A stretch of DNA of 5,067 bases. It comes from Oscillospiraceae bacterium. GTDB lineage: Bacteria; Bacillota; Clostridia; Oscillospirales; Ruminococcaceae. Location of the stretch: the NCBI GenBank assembly GCA_019416775.1, contig DXWR01000030.1:1-5067 (forward strand). The letters run 5' to 3'. The notes beneath the pieces are model-generated. The model saw nothing but the letters and a program-made list of their open reading frames with translations. It ran no database searches and was not told the origin of the DNA. A program made the translations under genes and the position numbers. Positions 1 through 5,067 of this stretch are shown one piece after another (the first letter of the stretch is position 1; every line of letters begins with the position of its first letter).

Positions 1-84
1 GCCGGATCTTAGATGCAGGAAATCATTGTGAGAGAAGTGATGATGTAATTTACAATTTGTTCAAAAAATGAATACAAATTAGTC

Positions 85-101
85 TTTGACTTTCTTTGAT
101 C
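85..101 (+). promoter_or_regulatory. CtsR operator (two direct heptads, 3-base spacer)
   Basis: Read on the minus strand this is GATCAAA-GAA-AGTCAAA, against the known CtsR consensus RGTCAAA-NAN-RGTCAAA. The heptads occupy 85-91 and 95-101 with the expected 3-base spacer, whose middle base is A on that strand. The only departure is one base in the first heptad as read on the minus strand (GATCAAA). The site overlaps the -35 box and the start of the promoter spacer, so bound CtsR would block RNA polymerase. With ctsR as the first gene, this is the classic autoregulatory arrangement. Confidence 0.88.
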
Positions 102-114
102 ATAGAGGTACAAT
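86..114 (+). promoter_or_regulatory. Sigma-A type promoter of the ctsR operon
   Basis: The -35 box TTGACT (86-91) and the -10 box TACAAT (109-114) are separated by exactly 17 bases. Each matches the housekeeping consensus at 5 of 6 positions. The predicted transcription start is near 121, giving a leader of about 40 bases before the ctsR GTG at 164. The DNA just upstream is AT-rich, which would help a strong promoter. The CtsR operator covers the -35 box, so heat or protein-damage stress should derepress this promoter. Box positions are seen directly; activity is inferred. Confidence 0.85.
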
Positions 115-146
115 AGCTTCGCAAGGTCAGGAAAGGACTAAAACAG

Positions 147-154
147 AAAGGAGG
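147..154 (+). promoter_or_regulatory. Ribosome binding site that fixes the ctsR GTG start
   Basis: AAAGGAGG ends 9 bases before the GTG at 164-166. It decides the start: the open frame extends upstream to a TTG at 86, but that codon lies inside the -35 box and would precede the transcript. The next in-frame ATG, at 179, is too far from this site. Confidence 0.85.
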
Positions 155-163
155 GACCCCGCA

Positions 164-625
164 GTGAAGATTACCGATATGATTGCCAAGGAACTGCTGG
201 ATATGCTCAAGCAGGACGGCGGAGAAATTCAGATCAAGCGCAATGAACTGGCCAGCCAACTGGGGTGCGTCCCCAGCCAGATTAACTATGTAATTACCAG
301 CCGGTTCACCGAAGAACAGGGCTACCGAGTGGAAAGCCGCCGGGGAGGCGGAGGGTACATTCGAATCATCAAGCTCCACTACGGCGGGCACGAAACCCTA
401 TTCCACCTGATCAACACCATAGGAGAAAGCATTGATCTGGCCAGCTGCCGGAGCATTCTTCAAAACCTGCATTACGATAAAATCCTCTCCACCCAGCAGT
501 GCCGGCTGATGATGGCGGTGTTGGCGGATCAAAACTTCAAAGGGTTGTCGGAAACCACCAAAGGCCGGCTGCGGGCTAATTTGTTCCGCTCTATGTTGGC
601 GGCGGTGGCACAAAACGACGGATAA
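164..625 (+). CDS. ctsR: CtsR, transcriptional repressor of class III stress genes
   Basis: This 153-residue protein is the repressor of clp and heat-shock genes; it binds tandem heptad operators as a dimer. The N-terminal half is a winged helix-turn-helix containing the family block CVPSQINYVITSRFT (residues 35-49). It ends in the glycine wing, R59-R60-GGGG(61-64)-YIRI. In characterised homologues this tetraglycine loop senses heat, and the arginine just before it contacts DNA and is a target of McsB. The rest (about 75-150) is helical and fits the C-terminal dimerisation domain. The length is normal for the family. Translation starts at GTG, supported by AAAGGAGG 9 bases upstream. It is the first gene of the operon, 20 bases before mcsA, and probably represses its own promoter through the operator at 85-101. 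Confidence 0.96.
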   Translation: MKITDMIAKELLDMLKQDGGEIQIKRNELASQLGCVPSQINYVITSRFTEEQGYRVESRRGGGGYIRIIKLHYGGHETLFHLINTIGESIDLASCRSILQNLHYDKILSTQQCRLMMAVLADQNFKGLSETTKGRLRANLFRSMLAAVAQNDG

Positions 626-645
626 CCGGGAAAGGCGATGGTATT

Positions 646-1158
646 ATGAAATGTGAACGTTGTGGCAAGCGGGAAGCCACCAGTGTATTTACCCAAACGG
701 TGAATGGAACTTCCAAAACCGTGCACCTTTGCAGCCAGTGTGCCCAAGAACAGATGATGAGCGGCTGGTTTCATGACTTCGGACTGGGCAACTTTATGGG
801 CCTAAGCCACAACAGTTACGCCCCCCACGCCGAAAAACGGTGTCCCAACTGCGGTACCTCCCTGGAGGAGATCCGGCAAACAGGACTGGTGGGTTGTGCC
901 AAATGCTATGAGACCTTTGCCCCGGAGCTTTCCGGCACCATAGAGCGAATCCACGGGGCTTCCGCCCATGTGGGCAAGATCCCTTCCACCAGTCGGACGG
1001 CGGTGCAGCTGGAAGGGCGGATCAGTGAGCTGAAAACCCGGATGGCCAAGGCGGTGGCGGATCAAAACTTTGAACAGGCCGCTGCTCTGCGGGATCAAAT
1101 CCGAGATCTGGAAGCCCAAAACAATCAGGATCAACAAGGAAAGGAGAAGGCAGAATGA
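646..1158 (+). CDS. mcsA: McsA, zinc-finger activator of the McsB arginine kinase
   Basis: This 170-residue protein is the partner and activator of McsB in the protein-arginine phosphorylation pathway. It contains four CxxC pairs, C3/C6, C29/C32, C66/C69 and C84/C87, which fit two four-cysteine zinc sites. The segment IERIHGASAHVGKIP (99-113) is a typical McsA linker. Residues 121-156 form a UVR motif with the core NFEQAAALRDQI, related to the UvrB/UvrC interaction helix and to the ClpC middle domain. A lysine- and glutamine-rich tail follows. The start is ATG at 646, 20 bases after ctsR, with a modest GGGAAAGG-type ribosome site at 628-635. The stop codon overlaps the mcsB start (ATGA), suggesting coupled translation and matched amounts of the two partners. 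The gene looks intact. Confidence 0.95.
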   Translation: MKCERCGKREATSVFTQTVNGTSKTVHLCSQCAQEQMMSGWFHDFGLGNFMGLSHNSYAPHAEKRCPNCGTSLEEIRQTGLVGCAKCYETFAPELSGTIERIHGASAHVGKIPSTSRTAVQLEGRISELKTRMAKAVADQNFEQAAALRDQIRDLEAQNNQDQQGKEKAE

Positions 1159-2180
1159 ACGCTTGGTATCAACAAACAGCCCCCCAGCAGGACGTAGTGC
1201 TTTCCACCCGGATCCGGCTGGCGCGGAATGTGGCAAGCCTCCCCTTTGGCAGCCGGTTGAGCCGGGATCAGCGGGAGCAGCTGGATACCCAGGTGCAGCA
1301 AGCCCTGGAGACCATTCATCTGGGAGATAACAGCCTTTCCTTTTTGCGGTTGGACGACATGGACCCGGTGGAGCGGCAGGCTTTGGTGGAGCAGCATGAA
1401 ATCAGCCCGGACTTCGCCAAAAATCCCGACGGCCGGCTGCTGGTGTTGAGTCAGGACGGGTCCATCAGCATTATGGTCAACGAAGAGGACCATCTGCGCA
1501 TCCAGGTGCTGCACAGCGGGTTGGCGTTAAAGGAAGCCTATGAACTGTGCAACCGCTTGGACGATGTGCTGGACAGCCAACTGGGTTTTGCCTTTGACCG
1601 GAAGCTGGGTTACCTCACCGCCTGTCCCACCAACCTGGGCACTGGGCTGCGTGCCTCGGTAATGCTCCATCTGCCGGGACTGCAGCAGCAAAAGATGATT
1701 TCCCGGCTGGCGGATACGGTAGGTAAGCTGGGTTTGACCATTCGAGGCACCTATGGAGAAGGCAGCGGTGTAGTAGGAGCGGTGTATCAGCTTTCCAACC
1801 AGATTACCCTGGGCATTACCGAACAGGACGCTATGGAAAATTTGGAAAACGTCGCTGCTCAGATCATTCAAAGTGAGGAACAGGCCCGGAAAGCCCTGGC
1901 TCAAAACCAGACTGCATTGGAAGATAAGCTGTGGCGGAGTTATGGGGTGCTGAAAAACGCCCGGCTGCTCAGCAGTGAAGAATGCCAGCAGACCTTGAGC
2001 TGGGTGCGGATGGGAGTGGCTATGAAGCTGCTTCCCCCCATCTCCTACAGCACGTTAAACCAGCTGCTGCTCACCACCGGCTCTGCATCGGTGTGCAAGG
2101 ACGAAGGGCAGCTGCTTCGCCCGGAGGACCGGGATCGGGTTCGGGCGGCTTACGTGCGAAAGGTTTTGCAGCAAAGCTAG
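1155..2180 (+). CDS. mcsB: McsB, protein arginine kinase
   Basis: McsB transfers phosphate from ATP to arginine side chains of CtsR and misfolded proteins, marking them for ClpC-ClpP. The 341-residue sequence carries the ATP:guanido phosphotransferase hallmarks. STRIRLARN (17-25) is a nucleotide-binding segment. NEEDH (109-113) holds the catalytic acidic residue. CPTNLGTGLRASV (157-169) carries the conserved active-site cysteine C157, and RGTYGEGS (197-204) is a phosphate-binding loop. The RDxxRA motif (RDRVRA, 326-331) forms the allosteric phospho-arginine pocket in characterised McsB and separates it from metabolic arginine or creatine kinases. It is about 20 residues shorter than B. subtilis McsB (363), with a short tail after RDxxRA. 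The ATG at 1155 overlaps the mcsA stop by four bases and has AAAGGAG at 1140-1146, 8 bases upstream. Confidence 0.96.
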   Translation: MNAWYQQTAPQQDVVLSTRIRLARNVASLPFGSRLSRDQREQLDTQVQQALETIHLGDNSLSFLRLDDMDPVERQALVEQHEISPDFAKNPDGRLLVLSQDGSISIMVNEEDHLRIQVLHSGLALKEAYELCNRLDDVLDSQLGFAFDRKLGYLTACPTNLGTGLRASVMLHLPGLQQQKMISRLADTVGKLGLTIRGTYGEGSGVVGAVYQLSNQITLGITEQDAMENLENVAAQIIQSEEQARKALAQNQTALEDKLWRSYGVLKNARLLSSEECQQTLSWVRMGVAMKLLPPISYSTLNQLLLTTGSASVCKDEGQLLRPEDRDRVRAAYVRKVLQQS

Positions 2181-2209
2181 ATGGACGAACAGAAAATCCA
2201 GGCTCGCAC

Positions 2210-2237
2210 TTGAAAAAGGGTTAGACAAACATAAAAT
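2210..2237 (+). promoter_or_regulatory. Possible secondary promoter for clpC
   Basis: The gap between mcsB and clpC holds TTGAAA (2210-2215), a 16-base spacer and TAAAAT (2232-2237), each box 5 of 6 to consensus, in a locally AT-rich patch. It would start a transcript near 2244 with a leader of about 55 bases before clpC. No complete CtsR operator overlaps it, so it could give a CtsR-independent basal level of ClpC. AT-rich gaps produce such matches by chance, so this is tentative. Confidence 0.35.
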
Positions 2238-2283
2238 ATAAAATTCCGCCCGTTAGGACGTTATGATAGATATTTTCCGAATT

Positions 2284-2291
2284 AAAGGAGG
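2284..2291 (+). promoter_or_regulatory. Ribosome binding site that fixes the clpC start
   Basis: A perfect AAAGGAGG ends 7 bases before the ATG at 2299. It selects that codon over the in-frame ATG at 2263, which has no comparable site and would add 12 residues absent from ClpC proteins. Confidence 0.88.
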
Positions 2292-2298
2292 AATTATT

Positions 2299-4791
2299 AT
2301 GTATCTCTTTAACGGATTTACCAGAAAAGCAAACGAAGCTATTAACCTGGGCATCCAGAAAGCAGGGGAACTGGGCCACTCCTTCATCGGCACCGAACAC
2401 CTGCTCTACGGATTGGCCGCTCAGGATGACGGCACCGCTGCCGCCTTGTTGAATAAGAAAGGGGTCACTGCCCAGGCCCTGGAAGAAAAACTCATTGCTA
2501 CTGTGGGAAAGGGCATTCCCCAACGGTTGAACGCCGAATATCTCACCCCTCGGGCAAAGCGCACCCTGGAAGATGCGGTGCGGATCGCCCGGCAGCTGGG
2601 CCACAACTATGTGGGCACCGAACACATCCTGTTATCCATCCTCTCCCAGTCGGACGGTTTTGCCAACGGTTATCTGTCGGAACTGGGGGTGGAACCCCGA
2701 AGCCTCTTTGAGGAAATGATGGGAGAAATCACCGGTATGGGCCAGGATGGGGGAGACAATTCCTATCCCGGCATGAATAAGCCTTCCAATAAAGCTGGAA
2801 AAGGCGGCGCCGGCGGCGAAACTCTGAAAAAGTACGGCAAGGACCTGACCGAAGCCGCCGCGAAAGGGGAAATTGACCCGGTGATCGGCCGGCAGAAGGA
2901 GATCGAACGGGTGATCCAGATTCTGTCCCGCCGGACCAAGAATAACCCCTGCCTGATCGGGGAACCCGGCGTGGGCAAAACGGCGATTGCGGAAGGTCTG
3001 GCTCTGAAGATTCAGGGAGGCGAAGTGCCGGAAACCTTAAAGAACAAGCACATCATCAACCTGGATTTGACCAGTATGGTGGCCGGTGCGAAGTACCGGG
3101 GCGACTTTGAGGAACGGATCAAAGGCGTGCTGGACGAAGTGGCTGCTGACAAAAACGTGATTTTGTTCATCGATGAGATCCACAACATCATTGGTGCCGG
3201 CGCTGCGGAAGGCAGCATTGACGCCGCCAACATCCTGAAACCGCAGCTGGCTCGGGGCGAAATTCAGATTATCGGCGCCACCACTTTGGAGGAGTACCGC
3301 AAGTACATTGAAAAGGACTCCGCTTTGGAACGGCGGTTCCAGCCGGTGATGGTCAATGAGCCCAGCAAGGAGGACGCCCAAGCCATTCTCTTCGGCCTGC
3401 GGGATAAATATGAAGCTCACCACGGGGTGAAGATCACCGACGATGCCATTAAAGCAGCGGTGGAATTGTCCAGCCGGTATATCAACGACCGGTTCCTGCC
3501 GGATAAAGCCATCGATCTGGTGGATGAAGCGGCGGCCAAGGTGCGGTTGAAGGAATTCACCGCCCCCACCGACGTGAAAAAGTTGGAGGATCAGTTGAAA
3601 CAGCTGGCGCAGGAGAAGGAAGCGGCGGTCAACGCCCAGGAATTTGAACGGGCGGCCAAAGTCCGGGATGAGGAAAAGAAGATCAAGGAAGAACTGGACG
3701 CTCAGAAACAGCAGTGGGAGCAAAAGGCTCACCGCACCACCGGCCAAGTGACGCCGGAAGACATCGCAGAAGTGGTCAGCGGCTGGACCGGGGTGCCGGT
3801 GCAGCAGCTTACGGAAGAGGAAGGCCAGCGTCTGATGAAGCTGGAAGGCATCCTTCATCAGCGGGTAGTGGGACAGGACGAAGCGGTCAGCGCCGTGGCT
3901 AAGGCCATTCGCCGTGGCCGGGTCGGCTTGAAGGATCCCAAACGTCCCATGGGCAGCTTCCTGTTCTTAGGCCCCACCGGTGTAGGCAAAACCGAGTTGT
4001 GCAAAGCCTTGGCAGAAGCCTTGTTCGGCGATGAAAACGCCATTATTCGGTTGGATATGAGCGAATATATGGAGAAGCACACGGTGTCTCGGATGGTGGG
4101 ATCGCCTCCCGGGTACGTGGGCTACGAAGAGGGCGGCCAGCTCACCGAAAAGGTCCGCCGTCACCCCTACTCGGTGGTGCTGTTCGATGAAATCGAAAAG
4201 GCGCATCCTGATGTGTTCAACATCCTGCTCCAGGTGTTGGAGGACGGCATCCTCACCGATGGTCAGGGGCGAAAGGTGGACTTCCGCAACACCGTGATCA
4301 TTATGACCTCCAACATCGGTGCTCGGGCCATTGAAGAGAAAAAGAACCTGGGCTTCGGTGGCAGCGCAGAGGTCACCAGTGAGGAAGAAAGCCGCACCAT
4401 CATCCAGAATGAGCTGAAGAAGTACTTCCGTCCCGAACTGCTCAACCGGATCGACGAGATCATTATCTTCCACAAGCTCACTCAGCCGGAAATCGACGAA
4501 ATTGCCCGGAAGATGCTTCACACTTTGGCCAATCGGATGGAGGATCTGGACATTCACCTCTCCGTCACCGATGGGGCAGTGGAGAAGTTGGGCAAAGTTG
4601 GGTATGACCCGGTATACGGGGCTCGTCCGCTGCGTCGGACTATCACCAACAGCTTGGAGGACGCCATCAGCGAAAAGATGCTGGAAGGAGAAATCAAAGC
4701 CGGCGACACCGTGACGGTGGACGTGAAGGACGACAACTTCACCTTTGAAACCAACCATGGATCGGAATCCAACGCAGCTTCTCAAGGATAA
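2299..4791 (+). CDS. clpC: ClpC, AAA+ unfoldase subunit of the ClpCP protease
   Basis: This 830-residue ATPase unfolds proteins and passes them to ClpP. The N-domain (1-145) has two repeats with GTEH motifs. Their E33 and E108 appear equivalent to the B. subtilis phospho-arginine pocket glutamates E32 and E106. A glycine-rich linker (about 145-175) follows. D1 has Walker A GEPGVGKT (221-228), pore loop KYRG (265-268), Walker B ending D292-E293, and arginine fingers R345/R346. The middle domain (about 418-476) is a coiled coil with a UVR-like core, shorter than ClpB's. D2 has Walker A GPTGVGKT (558-565), pore loop GYVG (605-608), Walker B D630-E631, sensor-1 N672, arginine finger R717 and sensor-2 R776. 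The LGF tripeptide (684-686) fits the ClpP-docking loop, which ClpB lacks. It starts at ATG 2299 behind AAAGGAGG, 118 bases after mcsB. All catalytic motifs are present. Confidence 0.97.
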   Translation: MYLFNGFTRKANEAINLGIQKAGELGHSFIGTEHLLYGLAAQDDGTAAALLNKKGVTAQALEEKLIATVGKGIPQRLNAEYLTPRAKRTLEDAVRIARQLGHNYVGTEHILLSILSQSDGFANGYLSELGVEPRSLFEEMMGEITGMGQDGGDNSYPGMNKPSNKAGKGGAGGETLKKYGKDLTEAAAKGEIDPVIGRQKEIERVIQILSRRTKNNPCLIGEPGVGKTAIAEGLALKIQGGEVPETLKNKHIINLDLTSMVAGAKYRGDFEERIKGVLDEVAADKNVILFIDEIHNIIGAGAAEGSIDAANILKPQLARGEIQIIGATTLEEYRKYIEKDSALERRFQPVMVNEPSKEDAQAILFGLRDKYEAHHGVKITDDAIKAAVELSSRYINDRFLPDKAIDLVDEAAAKVRLKEFTAPTDVKKLEDQLKQLAQEKEAAVNAQEFERAAKVRDEEKKIKEELDAQKQQWEQKAHRTTGQVTPEDIAEVVSGWTGVPVQQLTEEEGQRLMKLEGILHQRVVGQDEAVSAVAKAIRRGRVGLKDPKRPMGSFLFLGPTGVGKTELCKALAEALFGDENAIIRLDMSEYMEKHTVSRMVGSPPGYVGYEEGGQLTEKVRRHPYSVVLFDEIEKAHPDVFNILLQVLEDGILTDGQGRKVDFRNTVIIMTSNIGARAIEEKKNLGFGGSAEVTSEEESRTIIQNELKKYFRPELLNRIDEIIIFHKLTQPEIDEIARKMLHTLANRMEDLDIHLSVTDGAVEKLGKVGYDPVYGARPLRRTITNSLEDAISEKMLEGEIKAGDTVTVDVKDDNFTFETNHGSESNAASQG

Positions 4792-4800
4792 CCGAACATA

Positions 4801-4848
4801 CCTTTTTGGAGACCTGGAATTTTCCAGGTCTCAGCTTGTCGAAAAAGG
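4801..4848 (+). terminator. Strong hairpin after clpC, possible terminator without a T-run
   Basis: Bases 4809-4819 pair perfectly with 4822-4832 (11 base pairs if fully closed, 9 with a 6-base loop). Flanking CCTTTTT (4801-4807) can also pair with AAAAAGG (4842-4848) across an asymmetric internal loop, extending the structure. It lies 17 bases after the clpC stop, where an operon terminator is expected. However, neither strand has a proper T-run directly after the stem, so it may instead be an mRNA 3'-end stabiliser or part of a dispersed repeat. The pairing is seen directly; the role is inferred. Confidence 0.45.
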
Positions 4849-4859
4849 TCATTGGCGGC

Positions 4860-5016
4860 CTTGGCCCCATCTGATGAGGGGGCTGTCTGCGAAGCAGACT
4901 GGGGGAGAGAAGACGATAAAATTCGCACTATCCTTAAATTGCGCAAACAATATTGCTTTTCTCTCCCTCCGTCCAGCGCTTCGCGCTGGCCACCTCCCTC
5001 GTCAGAGGGAGGCAAG
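4860..5016. repeat. Composite palindromic element, imperfect inverted repeat with four hairpins
   Basis: The left arm (4860-4911) and right arm (4959-5016) are imperfect inverted copies around a 47-base AT-rich core. Each arm holds two small hairpins. On the left, 4864-4871 pairs with 4876-4883 (one A-G mismatch) and 4885-4890 with 4894-4899 (GAA loop). On the right, 4973-4979 pairs with 4983-4989 (TTC loop) and 4993-5000 with 5005-5012 (GTCA loop). The arms also pair with each other: 4901-4911 with 4959-4969, and the tips CTTG (4860-4863) with CAAG (5013-5016). No coding capacity is evident. From memory, very similar palindromes are scattered between genes of gut Oscillospirales; I could not check this. 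It could be a non-autonomous mobile element, a REP-like repeat or a transcript-end structure. Confidence 0.75.
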
Positions 5017-5067
5017 ATTTCCATCTGCCTCTGTTATCTCACAACATTAAGGGTTTTTCTACAGTCT

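Noticed and set aside
26..56. A second promoter (TTGTGA, 19-base spacer, TACAAT) upstream of the main one.
   Set aside because: The spacer is too long and the -35 box is weak. The 86-114 promoter is far better and carries the operator.
3..71. A frame ending in TGA at 69-71 that could be the tail of an upstream gene on the + strand.
   Set aside because: Only 22 codons are visible, with no recognisable sequence and AT-rich composition unlike the coding regions. It cannot be told from chance.
59..75. A second CtsR box starting with GTTCAAA at 59-65.
   Set aside because: The first heptad matches 6 of 7 bases, but the second, at the required 3-base spacing, matches only 2 of 7.
86..163. A longer ctsR with 26 extra N-terminal residues starting at TTG 86.
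   Set aside because: The TTG is part of the -35 box and lies upstream of the predicted transcript start. The extra residues are absent from the CtsR family, and GTG 164 has an excellent ribosome site.
523..1070. An exact 15-base match (GGCGGATCAAAACTT) between ctsR (523-537) and mcsA (1056-1070), both reading ADQNF.
   Set aside because: In mcsA it is part of the conserved UVR motif. In ctsR it lies in the variable C-terminal domain. The match is short and does not extend, so shared codon preference and chance explain it well enough.
2263..2298. An upstream in-frame ATG giving ClpC 12 more residues.
   Set aside because: No ribosome site precedes it, and the AAAGGAGG that would serve ATG 2299 lies inside the extension. 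ClpC family proteins begin at the later methionine.
3037..4785. Long minus-strand open frames opposite clpC (about 272 codons each, 3037-3858 and 3967-4785).
   Set aside because: They mirror the codon structure of clpC, show no recognisable domain and have no plausible promoter or ribosome site. They are shadows of a strongly coding strand.
4745..5050. A 101-codon + strand frame running from the end of clpC through the hairpins.
   Set aside because: It starts inside clpC in another frame, and most of its length is the palindromic repeat. The translation shows no domain or coding signature.

Overview
The window carries one complete, canonical stress-response operon, ctsR-mcsA-mcsB-clpC, on the + strand (164-4791). 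It is flanked by a promoter at the left end and a hairpin-rich non-coding stretch at the right end. The gene set and order are typical of Firmicutes. The GC-rich coding sequence, strong AAAGGAGG ribosome binding sites, and a palindromic intergenic element of a kind I remember from gut Oscillospirales (Faecalibacterium and Ruminococcaceae relatives) suggest a Clostridia/Oscillospirales bacterium. That placement is an inference.

Layout. Positions 1-84 are AT-rich and hold no gene I can support. A sigma-A type promoter (TTGACT, 17 bp spacer, TACAAT) lies at 86-114, and a two-heptad CtsR operator (85-101) sits directly on its -35 box. Next come ctsR (164-625, GTG start), a 20-base gap, mcsA (646-1158), mcsB (1155-2180, overlapping mcsA by ATGA), a 118-base gap with a possible secondary promoter, and clpC (2299-4791). 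After clpC comes a strong hairpin (4801-4848), which lacks a good T-run. It is followed by a 157-base imperfect inverted-repeat element made of four small hairpins (4860-5016). I see nothing identifiable in the last 51 bases.

How the genes work together (known biology of the families). CtsR represses the operon and other clp genes. McsB, activated by its zinc-finger partner McsA, phosphorylates arginines on CtsR and on damaged proteins. ClpC, an AAA+ unfoldase with a ClpP-docking loop, recognises phospho-arginine through its N-domain and feeds substrates to ClpP (not in this window). The operator over the promoter closes the loop as autoregulation. The key motifs are present in all four proteins and all four genes look intact.

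I found no new biological system here. The parts most worth a second look are the 3' palindromic element, the unusual hairpin after clpC and the candidate internal promoter for clpC.
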